From NCBI RefSeq assembly GCF_900100275.1, contig NZ_FNET01000010.1:124001-188000 (forward strand): DNA of 64,000 nucleotides. The letters run 5' to 3'. Below, piece after piece: positions 8,737 to 16,599 of the stretch (position 1 is its first letter; each line of letters begins with the position of its first letter). The notes beneath the pieces are model-generated. The model did not search any database. It saw only the letters and a program-made list of their open reading frames with translations, and was not told the origin of the DNA. The translations under genes were made by a program, and so were the position numbers. The DNA comes from Lentzea albidocapillata subsp. violacea. GTDB lineage: Bacteria > Actinomycetota > Actinomycetes > Mycobacteriales > Pseudonocardiaceae.

Positions 8737-9590
8737 GCGTCGGCCTTCTTGGTGATCTTGAGGTAGAGGAAGGAGAAGACGCCCAGCACCGCGAAGAGGA
8801 TCAGGCTCAGCGCGCTCGCGGTGCCGAAGTCGTTGTAGTAGAAGGCGTAGCGGTACAGCAGGAGCAGCACGGTGACCGTGGACTCCTCCGGGCCGCCGCC
8901 GGTCATGATGAACGGCTCGGTGAAGACCTGCATGGTCGCGACGACCTGCAGCAGCAACAGCATCAGGATCACGAACTTGGTCTGCGGGATCGTGATGTGC
9001 CAGACCTTCTTGACGATCCCCGCGCCGTCCAGGTCGGCGGCCTCGTACAGCTCACCGGGGATGGTCTGCAGCGCGGCCAGGTAGATCAGCGTCGCCGAGC
9101 CCATGTTCGCCCAGGTGATCACCAGGACCAGGCTGATCATGCTGGTGTCCGCGGAGTCGAGCCACTGGGACGTCGGCAGCCCGAGTCCTCTGAGGACGGA
9201 GTTGAACAGGCCCGGTCCCGGGTCGTAGAACCACTTCCACAGCAGGGCCGTCACGACCGGCGGCAACATCACCGGCAGGTAGACCAGCAGGCGGAAGTAG
9301 CCCTTGGCGTGCCGTAGTTCGTTGAGCACCACGGCGGTCAGGAACGGGACGCCGAAACCGAGGACCAGTGCCAGCAGCGTGAAGTACAAGGTGTTGCGCC
9401 ACGCCACCCCGAACAGCGGGTCCGCGAAGAGTCGCTCGAAGTTCTCCCAGCCCACCCAGTCGGGACTCGTGACGAAGTTGACCTGCTGGAAGCTCAGGAC
9501 CACCCCGCGCACGATGGGGTACCAGGAGAAGACCGCGAAGACGACCAGCGCGGCACTCAGGAAGCCGTACGCGGTGACGTGGCGCCGCAC
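8733..9590 (-). CDS. Alpha-glucoside ABC transporter permease (MalF/AglF-like)
   Basis: 285-residue CUT1-family permease: one N-terminal helix (AYGFLSAALVVFAVFSWYPI) with the typical WYPIVRGVVLSFQ segment, then five more helices and the EAA loop (LYEAADLDGAGIVKKVWHITIP region). It starts at the base next to the stop of the binding-protein gene and ends in ATGA overlap with the second permease, indicating tight translational coupling and a fixed subunit ratio. Confidence 0.92.
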   Translation of the reverse strand: MRRHVTAYGFLSAALVVFAVFSWYPIVRGVVLSFQQVNFVTSPDWVGWENFERLFADPLFGVAWRNTLYFTLLALVLGFGVPFLTAVVLNELRHAKGYFRLLVYLPVMLPPVVTALLWKWFYDPGPGLFNSVLRGLGLPTSQWLDSADTSMISLVLVITWANMGSATLIYLAALQTIPGELYEAADLDGAGIVKKVWHITIPQTKFVILMLLLLQVVATMQVFTEPFIMTGGGPEESTVTVLLLLYRYAFYYNDFGTASALSLILFAVLGVFSFLYLKITKKADA

Positions 9591-10928
9591 TCACTTCACC
9601 TGCGCCAGAACGGCGTTGACCTTGGTCTCCGCGTCCTTCAGCAGTGCCGAGTGGTCGGCGTCGGAGTTCGTCAGCGTCGCCTGCACCACGCTGTCGAGGA
9701 TCGCGTAGACCTGTTGCGCCTGCGGCGGTTCGAGCGAGCCCCTGGTCTTCTCCGAACCGTCCACATAGGCCTGGAAGTTCTTCACCGGCATGGTGGCGTA
9801 CTTGGCCTTCAGGTCTTCCTGCTGCTTGCGCGGCTCACCGGTCCAGATGTCGGCGATCGGCGGGATCGGCAGGCCGACGGGCTGCCCGCGGTCCTTGTAC
9901 TTCTGCAGGTTGCCTTCGAGCCGGTCCGGGTTCAGGTACTTCCACTGGATCCACTTCAGGCCCGCCCTGATCTTCTCCGGCGTGGCCTTCGGGTTGATCA
10001 TGTAGCCCTCGCCGCCGAGCAGGGTGCCCTTCTGCTCCGGGATCGCGGCCAGGCCATAGTCGTCGTAGCGGCCCTTGAACTGGTTGACGATCGCGGCGAC
10101 GTTGTCGGGCGCGGCCAGGTACATGCCGAGCTGCCCGGCGCCCATCATGTTCTGCACGTCACCGATCTCCAGGAGCTGCTTCTCGCCCATGGAGTTGTCG
10201 TCCCAGCGCATCTCCTTGAGCCTGCGCAGGACTTCCCTGCCCTTGTCGTTGTTGAAGTCGGCCTTGTAGGTGTCGCCGTCCTTGCGGGCGATGTCACCGC
10301 CGACGGACTTCATCCACGTGGTGAAGTGCCAGCCACCCTGGTTGCTCTTGCTGTACTCGGCGAACCCGGTGACGCCGGCGTCCTTGAGCTTCTTGGCCGC
10401 GGCGCGGACCTCGTCCCACGTCTTCGGCGGCGAGTCGGGGTCCAGGCCCGCCTTGGTGAAGTTGGTGCGGCTGTAGAGCAGGCCCATCGTGTAGTTGGCG
10501 GTGGGCAGGCCGTAGACCTTGCCGTCGACCGTGAAGACGTCCTTGAGCTCCTGCTTCAGGTCGCCGTAGTGCGGGACGTCCTTGACGTAGTCGGTCAGGT
10601 CGGCCGCCTGCTTGCGGGCGATGAGCGCCGCGGGGTCGGTGAAGTAGACGTAGAAGACGTCCTCCAACTGGCCACCGGCGAGCTTGGCGCTGAACGTCTT
10701 CGGGTCCATGAACCCCTCGTGCGGCACGAGGTCGATGTCCGGGTTCGCTGTCTCGAACTCCGCGACGTCCTCGTCGAAGACCTTGCGGTCGAACGCCTGG
10801 GTCTGTGGCGGCTGACCGTTGATGTTGACCTGAACCTTGCCGCCGGGCTCGGTCGTGGAACCGCTCCCACAGCCGACGGAGCTTAGGGCCAGGACACCGC
10901 CAATCAGCACGGCAGCGGACTTCTTCAT
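9591..10928 (-). CDS. Extracellular alpha-glucoside-binding lipoprotein
   Basis: 445 residues with a short signal peptide (KKSAAVLIGGVLALSSVGCG; lipobox Cys about 20), so a membrane-anchored lipoprotein. The mature domain is a family 1 extracellular solute-binding protein (FDEDVAEFETANPDIDLVPH, conserved GGEGYMINPKAT near the C-terminal third). First gene of the alpha-glucoside operon; transcription presumably starts in the 109-bp gap between it and the LacI gene, where CGCAA half-sites occur at 10994-10998 and 11016-11020. Confidence 0.92.
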   Translation of the reverse strand: MKKSAAVLIGGVLALSSVGCGSGSTTEPGGKVQVNINGQPPQTQAFDRKVFDEDVAEFETANPDIDLVPHEGFMDPKTFSAKLAGGQLEDVFYVYFTDPAALIARKQAADLTDYVKDVPHYGDLKQELKDVFTVDGKVYGLPTANYTMGLLYSRTNFTKAGLDPDSPPKTWDEVRAAAKKLKDAGVTGFAEYSKSNQGGWHFTTWMKSVGGDIARKDGDTYKADFNNDKGREVLRRLKEMRWDDNSMGEKQLLEIGDVQNMMGAGQLGMYLAAPDNVAAIVNQFKGRYDDYGLAAIPEQKGTLLGGEGYMINPKATPEKIRAGLKWIQWKYLNPDRLEGNLQKYKDRGQPVGLPIPPIADIWTGEPRKQQEDLKAKYATMPVKNFQAYVDGSEKTRGSLEPPQAQQVYAILDSVVQATLTNSDADHSALLKDAETKVNAVLAQVK

Positions 10929-11037
10929 GGTGGGGCCGCCCTTCTCACGAGCGCGTCGATGTGACGGCGACCATAAGGCGCCGTTACATCTGAACGCAAT
11001 ATCTAGACGAAAACTCGCAAGAAGACGACTGCTCTCG

Positions 11038-12021
11038 TTACCTCACCGGCGCACTGGACGCCCGCACCACCAACTCGGGCTCGAACAGCAACTCGTCCGG
11101 CGCCACCGCGTTGCCGGAGATCTGGTTGGCCAGCAGCTCGACGGCCGCCCGCCCCATCGCCTCGATCGGCTGCCGGACCGTGGTCAGCGGCGGATCAGTG
11201 CAGGTCATGAAGGCGGAATCGTCGTACCCAATGATCGACACGTCCTTGGGCACGTCCAGTCCCGCACGCCGCACGGCCCTGATCGCACCCAGCGCCAGGG
11301 GGTCGCTCGCGCAGATGATCGCCGTGACCCCACGCTGCACCAGCTTGGTCGCGGCCGCCTGCCCGCCCTCCAGGCTGAACATCGCGTGCTCGACATCGGC
11401 CCCGCCGCACTTGTCGATGGCCAGCTGCTTGCGCAGGCTCGGCACGTGGTCCAGCGGCCCGAGCACTGCCCCGATCCGCCGATGCCCCAGCGACGTCAGA
11501 TGCCCGTACGCCTGCTCCACGGCCACCGCGTCATCACACGACACCCGAGGAAACGCCAGATCGTCTATAGCGGCGTTGACCAGCACCGTAGGCAACTTGC
11601 GGGACATCATCTGCTGGTAATGACCGTGACTCGCGTCCTTCTGCGCGTACAGCCCACCGGCGAACACAATGCCGCTGACGTGCTGCTCCAGCAGCAGCTC
11701 CAGGTACTCCGCCTCAGTCACCCCGCCGGCCGTCCGAGTGCACAGAACGGGCGTGAACCCCCGTTGCGCCAGCGCGTTCCCGACCACGTCCGCGAAAGCG
11801 GGGAAGATCGGGTTCTGCAACTCGGGCAACACCAGCCCGACCAGCCTCGCCCGTTCCCCCCTGAGCTGCGTCGGCCTCTCGTAACCCAGCACGTCAAGCG
11901 CGGTAAGCACGGCACTCCGCGTGGCGTCCGAGACCCCCGGCTTGCCGTTCAGCACCCGGCTGACGGTGGCCTCGCTGACCCCGACCTTGGCCGCGACCTC
12001 GGCCAGCCTCCGTTGCGTCAT
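11038..12021 (-). CDS. LacI-family repressor of the alpha-glucoside operon
   Basis: 327 residues. N-terminal LacI helix-turn-helix (RLAEVAAKVGVSEATVSRVLNG) and hinge, then a periplasmic-binding-protein-like effector domain (FAGGLYAQ, IIGYDDSAF, PLTTVRQP). Immediately upstream of and co-directional with the binding-protein/permease/alpha-glucosidase operon, hence the probable local repressor (AglR/MalR type). A candidate operator, CGCAA-4-TTGCG, lies 12 bp upstream of its own start, suggesting autoregulation. Confidence 0.93.
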   Translation of the reverse strand: MTQRRLAEVAAKVGVSEATVSRVLNGKPGVSDATRSAVLTALDVLGYERPTQLRGERARLVGLVLPELQNPIFPAFADVVGNALAQRGFTPVLCTRTAGGVTEAEYLELLLEQHVSGIVFAGGLYAQKDASHGHYQQMMSRKLPTVLVNAAIDDLAFPRVSCDDAVAVEQAYGHLTSLGHRRIGAVLGPLDHVPSLRKQLAIDKCGGADVEHAMFSLEGGQAAATKLVQRGVTAIICASDPLALGAIRAVRRAGLDVPKDVSIIGYDDSAFMTCTDPPLTTVRQPIEAMGRAAVELLANQISGNAVAPDELLFEPELVVRASSAPVR

Positions 12022-12033
12022 GGCGCAAGTGTA

Positions 12034-12047
12034 CGCAATTTCTTGCG
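12034..12047. promoter_or_regulatory. Candidate LacI operator upstream of the LacI gene
   Basis: CGCAATTTCTTGCG is a perfect inverted repeat (CGCAA, four-base spacer, TTGCG), 13-26 bp before the ATG of the LacI gene. Further CTTGC/CTTGCAAG motifs flank it (12050-12058). Such TTGC/GCAA half-sites are typical of LacI-family operators controlling maltose-type genes in actinobacteria; binding is inferred. Confidence 0.5.
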
Positions 12048-12063
12048 CTCACTTGCAAGGCAC

Positions 12064-13200
12064 TCAGCCCATTGCCTCTCGCCACAGCAAAGCCACGCCG
12101 TGCCCCGGCAGCAGCCACGACCGCACGTCCAGGTCCTCGAGCTCACCTGCTTCCAGCCAGCGCGCGGCCGCCGTCGCCGACCGGAAGGTGAAGGGCATGA
12201 CCCGGAACTCGTGCCTGGGGGACTGGTCGACCTCCAGTCCGGTCGCGTCGAAGCTGATGGTGTCCACAAAGGATGGATAGGGCGACTGCCAGTAGCAGAA
12301 GCCGTCGTTGGTGCGCTGCAACGTGCGTGACCAGACGGTGAGCTCGCGGATCGCGCGCACCACGTGGTCGTCCGCGATGCGGCTGAGGTCGCACTCGAGG
12401 ATCCGCAGGTCACTCATGTGGTCCAGCGGGCTGAGCTTGCCCAGCGGGCCCGTGGACTCGCGGAAGAACGTCAGGTAGTTGGCCCATTGGTCGAACCTCA
12501 CCTCGACCGGCGGGATCTGGCTGGGTTCCGCCGAGCGGCGCAGTCCTTCGTGGTCGAGGTAGTCGATGGCGATCTGGGTGGAGTGGCGCAGGTCGTCGAC
12601 CGAGTCGAGGAACAGCGACGGGTCCGGGATGAAGTACAGCTCGAACAACGGGTAGCGGCAGGCGGCGCTGATGCTGTCGCGCAGGGTGGCGTTCGAGGTG
12701 GCGAAGATGACGAAGCGCTCGGTCGGGACGTCGTTGCGGAACCGGTACTGCTGCGTCGTCATCAGGTGGTACGTCTTGGTGTCGATGCCCTGCAGTTCCA
12801 GCTTCACGGTGGTGCTGGTGCTGATCGTCAGGTCGTCGCCGCGCGGGCGCATGCCGTCGCCGCCGAGCACACCCGCCACCACGTCGTCGTTCGCGTCGTT
12901 CGGGCCGTACACGGACGAGAGGAAGGTGCGCAGCACCTCGGACGGCAGCAGGTGCTCGACGATGCCAGGCCCGGAGATCCGGCCGAACTCCGCGACGAGG
13001 CGCTTGTGCAGGAACAGTTCGTAGAAGCCGAGCAGAAATCCGGCGAGCGCCGGCAGCGGCCAGAACACGACCAGCGCGTCGTGGAGGACGCTGCGCGAAG
13101 TGGGCTGCCACAGCAGGACCGCCGTCAGGTCCGCGGCCGCGACGGTGACCAGCAGGATTGCGACGGCCAGCGCTTGTTTGTGCCTGCGCGCCGTCACCAC
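12064..13200 (-). CDS. Unrecognised protein with two N-terminal membrane helices
   Basis: 378 residues; I do not recognise the family. Two hydrophobic segments (about 10-29 and 40-59) are followed by about 310 soluble residues without export features, probably facing the cytoplasm. The soluble part has Gly-rich (GVLGGDGMRPRGDD) and aromatic-rich stretches (YFIPDPSLFLDSVDDLRHS, NDGFCYWQSPYPSFVDTISF) but no catalytic motif that I can name. It lies between the LacI gene and a GntR gene on the same strand, with only 42 bp to the LacI start, so it is not obviously in the sugar operon. Coding potential is good (strong third-position GC bias). Confidence 0.75.
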   Translation of the reverse strand: MVTARRHKQALAVAILLVTVAAADLTAVLLWQPTSRSVLHDALVVFWPLPALAGFLLGFYELFLHKRLVAEFGRISGPGIVEHLLPSEVLRTFLSSVYGPNDANDDVVAGVLGGDGMRPRGDDLTISTSTTVKLELQGIDTKTYHLMTTQQYRFRNDVPTERFVIFATSNATLRDSISAACRYPLFELYFIPDPSLFLDSVDDLRHSTQIAIDYLDHEGLRRSAEPSQIPPVEVRFDQWANYLTFFRESTGPLGKLSPLDHMSDLRILECDLSRIADDHVVRAIRELTVWSRTLQRTNDGFCYWQSPYPSFVDTISFDATGLEVDQSPRHEFRVMPFTFRSATAAARWLEAGELEDLDVRSWLLPGHGVALLWREAMG

Positions 13201-13210
13201 CTGGTCGCCG

Positions 13211-13257
13211 CCCCCTCACTCCACCGGTTGTCCATACATGGTGGGAGTGATGAGGGG
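13211..13257. terminator. Imperfect hairpin downstream of the GntR gene
   Basis: CCCCTCACTCCACC pairs imperfectly with GGTGGGAGTGATGAGGGG across a short loop, in the gap after the GntR gene (minus strand) and before the membrane-protein gene start. Plausible terminator; it could also lie in the leader of the downstream gene. Confidence 0.45.
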
Positions 13258-13288
13258 TCAGCGCCAGCCCCTTTCGGTCACCGCCGTA

Positions 13289-14086
13289 TCAGCGCGACCT
13301 GCCCCAGATCGGGTTGTCCGACACCCCGACGTAGGTGCTGAGCGTCGCTTTGGGCTGCGTGTCGTCCGTGGCCACGTCGTTGTACAACCCGAGCAGATGG
13401 GTGGTCATCGCGCTCTTCGCGCCCACCTCGTCGTGCCGGCGGAGGAACCAGATCACCTGTTCGTGCTCGTTCGCGGAACGGTTGTGCACCTCGCGGGACG
13501 GGTGCGCGTGCCGCTTGCAGTCCTGCAGGCCCGGCACGAGCACCTGGTACATCTGCTCCAGCAGTTCGTTGTGCGACGCGCGGATCAGTGCCGAGTGGAA
13601 CTCCTCGTCCGACTCGATCACCTCCTGGGTGTCCTCGACCGGCGCGCGCTGGTAGCGGTGGTTCAGCTTGGCGAGTTCGTCCAGTTCGCCGTCGCCGGCG
13701 CGCACCGCGGCCAGCGACGCCGCGGTGGTCTCCAGCGCGATCCGCACTTCCAGCAGGTCGGTCTGGGAGAACTGCCGCGCGGCGAGCCTTCCCTCGATGT
13801 GCTCCTCGACGGCGGCGAGGTCGGTGCGGCGGACGTACCAGCCCAGCCCGCGGCGGACCTCGACGATGCCCTGCAACTGGAGCCGCTGCAGGGCCGTGCG
13901 CAGCGACGACCGGGCAACATCCAGTTTGCGGGCGAGTTCCGGCTCGGTGGGGAGGCGGTCGCCGGCTCTGAGGGTGCCGCCGATGATCTGCTCCCGGAGC
14001 TTTTGCTCGATGAGCTCCGGCAGGGGCCGTCGCGAATCAGGCGAGAGCGACCAGCTCTCGCCGCGATGAACGTCCTCGGCGGGCAT
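13289..14086 (-). CDS. FadR-subfamily GntR transcriptional regulator
   Basis: 265 residues. N-terminal winged helix (LPELIEQKLREQIIGGTLRAGDRLPTEPELARKLDVARSSLRTALQRLQ region) with the GntR signature, then an all-helical FCD ligand domain (LLEVRIALE, DEEFHSALIRASHN with metal-binding Asp/His, H-x3-H region near EHEQVIWFLRRHD). FadR/FCD regulators usually sense carboxylic acids or sugar acids. No metabolic partner is adjacent on this strand. Two GTTG...CAAC palindromes lie directly upstream and are likely autoregulatory. Confidence 0.9.
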   Translation of the reverse strand: MPAEDVHRGESWSLSPDSRRPLPELIEQKLREQIIGGTLRAGDRLPTEPELARKLDVARSSLRTALQRLQLQGIVEVRRGLGWYVRRTDLAAVEEHIEGRLAARQFSQTDLLEVRIALETTAASLAAVRAGDGELDELAKLNHRYQRAPVEDTQEVIESDEEFHSALIRASHNELLEQMYQVLVPGLQDCKRHAHPSREVHNRSANEHEQVIWFLRRHDEVGAKSAMTTHLLGLYNDVATDDTQPKATLSTYVGVSDNPIWGRSR

Positions 14087-14103
14087 TGGTCCAGCTTAGG
14101 CGT

Positions 14104-14156
14104 GTTGCCGGTCAGTTGCAACTTGTCTGGCAACCCGGCGACCGTTGACAGACAAC
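14104..14156. promoter_or_regulatory. GntR-type operator palindromes
   Basis: A large inverted repeat (GTTGCC at 14104-14109 and GGCAAC at 14129-14134, with TTGCAA at its centre) is followed by GTTGACAGACAAC (14144-14156). The motif TTGTCTGnCAAC occurs twice in opposite orientation (14123-14134 and the complement of 14145-14156). They sit 18-70 bp upstream of the FadR-type gene start, the usual place for autoregulation. Confidence 0.5.
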
Positions 14157-14243
14157 CTACAACGCGAGACTCTTGTCCCAGGCGAGGCGCCTGGGACCGC
14201 CCACACCCGGGAGCACGTACTCGCCTAGTCGGGAGGGAACGAG

Positions 14244-14396
14244 ATGTCCGCAGGGAGTGCACTCGGAATCGCCGCCGCCGTCGCAGTCGCCGTCACCGCG
14301 ATCGGCTGGCGCACCGTGATCACGATGATCGCCGTCTCGGTCATCGCACTGGCCGTCGTCGGCTTCGTGAACGTCACCAGCATCATGTTCGGCTGA
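14244..14396 (+). CDS. Small membrane protein, 50 residues
   Basis: ATG preceded by a good Shine-Dalgarno (GGGAGGGA) and ending in TGA at 14394-14396. The product begins MSAGSALGIAAAVAVAVTAI and has two hydrophobic stretches separated by GWRT, ending IMFG; almost the whole protein is hydrophobic. It is followed at once by a strong hairpin, so it forms its own transcription unit. It lies 124 bp upstream of the HExxH enzyme gene. Possible roles include a small membrane regulator or an immunity/export accessory of that locus, but this is speculative. Confidence 0.6.
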   Translation: MSAGSALGIAAAVAVAVTAIGWRTVITMIAVSVIALAVVGFVNVTSIMFG

Positions 14397-14408
14397 TGAA
14401 CAGAACCA

Positions 14409-14453
14409 ACCGGTGCCCGGTCGGCGTCCCCCAGGCGCAGGCCGGGCACCGGT
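14409..14453 (+). terminator. Perfect 12-bp hairpin after the small membrane protein
   Basis: ACCGGTGCCCGG (14409-14420) and CCGGGCACCGGT (14442-14453) are exact complements around a 21-base loop. It begins 13 bp after the stop codon, so it should terminate the small-protein transcript and separate it from the HExxH gene. Confidence 0.75.
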
Positions 14454-14520
14454 CCTGTGGGGGATCCCGGTTTCGCGTCGGTGACGCAGGTCGCTATCTT
14501 CCCGCGACAGGGAGTTTTCG

Positions 14521-15801
14521 GTGGTCAAGCGCCGGCTCCACGCCGCCGGGTACGTGAACACGGGGTCTTCGATGTTGAGTTCTCCATCAGCACCCGCGCT
14601 GCATGCGCGGCTCGCGCCCGCGGACGTGCTGGTCGACGAGCGACGTGCGCTCTACCGCCTCGCCGTCGAACTGTTCGCACCCGGCACGGAGATGTCAGAC
14701 AACCTCCTCGACCATCCGATCGTGCGCTACGAGATCGGTCGCGCTCTGGCGGGGCACGGTGGCGTGGACCCGGAGGCGCTGCGTGAAGTCGCCGCGATGG
14801 GCGTGCGGGACGTCGGCATCGCGGTGGCGTCCGATCCGGCGGCCGCTGAACAGCTCGAAGCGCCGTTGCGCATCATCGCCCCACCCGGTCAGGCGCCGCG
14901 GCCGCTGACCGAGGCGGACGGAGAGCGGTTCGAGACGGCGGTCAGGATCGTGGCCGACGGCGTCGACCTGTTCAGGCGACTCGCGCCCGCGATGGCCGGC
15001 GATCTGCTGGCCCACGTATCGATGCTCGCGGTGCTCAGGGCGGAGACGTCCGGGGGAGTGGTCTCCGCGTCGTCGCGATACGTGCCCGGAATCGTGCTGA
15101 TCGACGAGCCGGTCGGCCCGATGGAGGTAGCTGAGGCGCTTGTGCACGAGGGCGCGCACGAGAAGTTCTTCGACTTGGCCATCACGCGAGAGTTCCTCGA
15201 CACGCACGCCGAAGACGCGGAGTATTTCGAGAACTCGTGGTCTCACGCCCGATGGCCCCTGGAACAGACCTTTGCGGCCTGGCACGCCTACACCTGTCTC
15301 GGCCAGTTCTTCCTGTTGTCCGAGCCGGCACAGCTTGGCCCGCACTCCTTGCTGCCCAAGGCGCGGGAGCGGGCCGCGGAGATCGGCGACTGGTTGCTGG
15401 CGCACGAGCATGACCTGCTGCCGGACGCCCGATGGTTGCTGCGCGCTCTCGCGGGCCAAGTGGCCGAGGCGGCGGACGGGGTGTCCACTGTGGATGCGTC
15501 CCTCCTTGCTGCCGGCATCCGCGAGGACGGGAACTTCCGAGTGCCGCCGGACGTGACCTACCGGCTCGCGAAGAGTGGTCGCGCCGTGGTGGGTCGCATG
15601 GAGGAACGGCCGGAGATCTTCTGGCTCGACTCCGACGCCGGCTGGGTGCTGAACGAGTGCCGCCAGGCGCCGGGGCCGTTCGGACTGCTGCTCGGGAACG
15701 CCACCGAGCAGTGGCGGGTCGACCTGCCCGAGGCGCGACGGCGGCTGGCAGCCGCTCTGGGGTCGTTGCACGTGTTCTCAATCATTGAAGCGAGTGAGTG
15801 A
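14521..15801 (+). CDS. HExxH peptide-modification enzyme (putative alpha-ketoglutarate HExxH-type peptide beta-hydroxylase)
   Basis: 426 residues from a GTG at 14521 (AGGGAG six bases upstream); an ATG at 14572 is an alternative. The motif HEGAH (His209, Glu210, His213) in EALVHEGAHEKFF and a downstream His255 (FAAWHAYTCL) give the metal-ligand pattern of the mod_HExxH family found in ribosomal-peptide clusters, now named aKG-HExxH-type peptide beta-hydroxylases (recognised from memory). The N-terminal helical part (LAPADVLVDERRALYRLAVELFAPG) also fits. It is not a typical metallopeptidase: no signal peptide and no metzincin or gluzincin third-ligand motif. Two paralogous short peptides follow 16 and 586 bp downstream and are the likely substrates. 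Confidence 0.75.
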   Translation: MVKRRLHAAGYVNTGSSMLSSPSAPALHARLAPADVLVDERRALYRLAVELFAPGTEMSDNLLDHPIVRYEIGRALAGHGGVDPEALREVAAMGVRDVGIAVASDPAAAEQLEAPLRIIAPPGQAPRPLTEADGERFETAVRIVADGVDLFRRLAPAMAGDLLAHVSMLAVLRAETSGGVVSASSRYVPGIVLIDEPVGPMEVAEALVHEGAHEKFFDLAITREFLDTHAEDAEYFENSWSHARWPLEQTFAAWHAYTCLGQFFLLSEPAQLGPHSLLPKARERAAEIGDWLLAHEHDLLPDARWLLRALAGQVAEAADGVSTVDASLLAAGIREDGNFRVPPDVTYRLAKSGRAVVGRMEERPEIFWLDSDAGWVLNECRQAPGPFGLLLGNATEQWRVDLPEARRRLAAALGSLHVFSIIEASE

Positions 15802-15817
15802 CCTTTCAGAAGGAACC

Positions 15818-15991
15818 ATGACCACCTCGAACTGGGTTGTCCGTCAGCAGCTGTTCCCTCCGGCCGTGGGAGCGCGCCTCCCGCGGCTGCCGCCTGGAGC
15901 GGGCATGCCAGAGAGGCGGTCCGTGGTACCGATCGAGTGGTTCCGGCGCATGCCGAACGGTGGGACGGTCTACCTCCGTTCGCCACGTTGA
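15818..15991 (+). CDS. Putative RiPP precursor peptide 1
   Basis: 57-residue peptide starting at ATG 15818 with an AGAAGGA Shine-Dalgarno, 16 bp after the HExxH enzyme gene and so in the same transcript. It begins MTTSNWVVRQQLFPP, has a Pro/Arg-rich middle and ends VPIEWFRRMPNGGTVYLRSPR. The last 20 residues are almost identical to those of the second peptide at 16388, while the middles differ, and even the ribosome-binding site and first codons are shared (AGAAGGAACCATGACCAC). This split between conserved ends and variable middle is what one expects of a precursor with a recognition or core element. Substrate status is inferred. Confidence 0.65.
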   Translation: MTTSNWVVRQQLFPPAVGARLPRLPPGAGMPERRSVVPIEWFRRMPNGGTVYLRSPR

Positions 15992-16387
15992 TCTTGCTGG
16001 CGGCACCGGTGTCCGCCGCAGGTATTTTCGCGCCGAATGAGAAATGAGTTCATTTCTGCTATTCCTGGGGCGGGTCCGTCGCGCCTAGGATGGCCGCCGG
16101 GAGCAGGTGCGGGCCGCGAACGTGCAGGTGAGGCCCCTTGCGGGGCGTTGTAGACTGCCGCATCCGGTCCACCCGGTGTGCCAAAACCCTTACGTGCTCG
16201 ACGCCGCCACCAGTCGTTTTCCGGCGTGTGTCGTGACGATAGGCGATGAATACCGTTCGAGGTCACACTCAGGCGAACCGGGTATCACCAGCTCGACACC
16301 GTGTTGTAGACGGGTGTGGCCAGGGCTTCCCGGGTATCCGGAGTTTCCTCGTGCGCAGGCCCCGACCCCATTCGTCGAGAAGGAACC
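15992..16387. other. Gap between the two precursor-like genes
   Basis: No convincing gene. It holds an inverted repeat AGAAATGA-GT-TCATTTCT (16040-16057), repeats of GTTGTAGAC (16147-16155, 16303-16311) and of CCGGGTATC (16278-16286, 16330-16338). The second peptide gene may therefore have its own promoter here. A start for P2 further upstream would run into this region but lacks similarity to P1. Confidence 0.5.
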
Positions 16388-16576
16388 ATGACCACCCCGA
16401 ACCAGCCTCTCGGTCGGCCCCAGATCCCCCTTGGTGCCGGCGTTCCCGTTCCCCACCTCCCCACTGGTGTGGGTCCGGTGCTCGGCCAGCCCGTTACTCC
16501 CGTTGACTGGTTCCGGCGCATGCCGAACGGTGGCACGGTGTTCCTCAAGCCCGCCGACGCGGCGGAGAACGACTGA
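16388..16576 (+). CDS. Putative RiPP precursor peptide 2
   Basis: 62-residue peptide from ATG 16388 with GAGAAGGA upstream. It begins MTTPNQPLGRPQIPLG, has a Pro/Val/Gly-rich middle and a C-terminal part VTPVDWFRRMPNGGTVFLK followed by an acidic tail (PADAAEND) that peptide 1 lacks. Identities with peptide 1 are MTT-N at the start and WFRRMPNGGTV near the end. Followed at 24 bp by a strong hairpin terminator. Together with the HExxH enzyme it forms a compact locus without the radical-SAM enzyme usually paired with this enzyme family. Confidence 0.65.
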   Translation: MTTPNQPLGRPQIPLGAGVPVPHLPTGVGPVLGQPVTPVDWFRRMPNGGTVFLKPADAAEND

Positions 16577-16599
16577 GAGTCGTTCCGTGTGCTTTCGAG

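Noticed and set aside
14521..15801. Ordinary secreted metallopeptidase
   Set aside because: No signal peptide, no metzincin or gluzincin third-ligand motif, and a peptide-substrate context; the HExxH hydroxylase-like family fits better.
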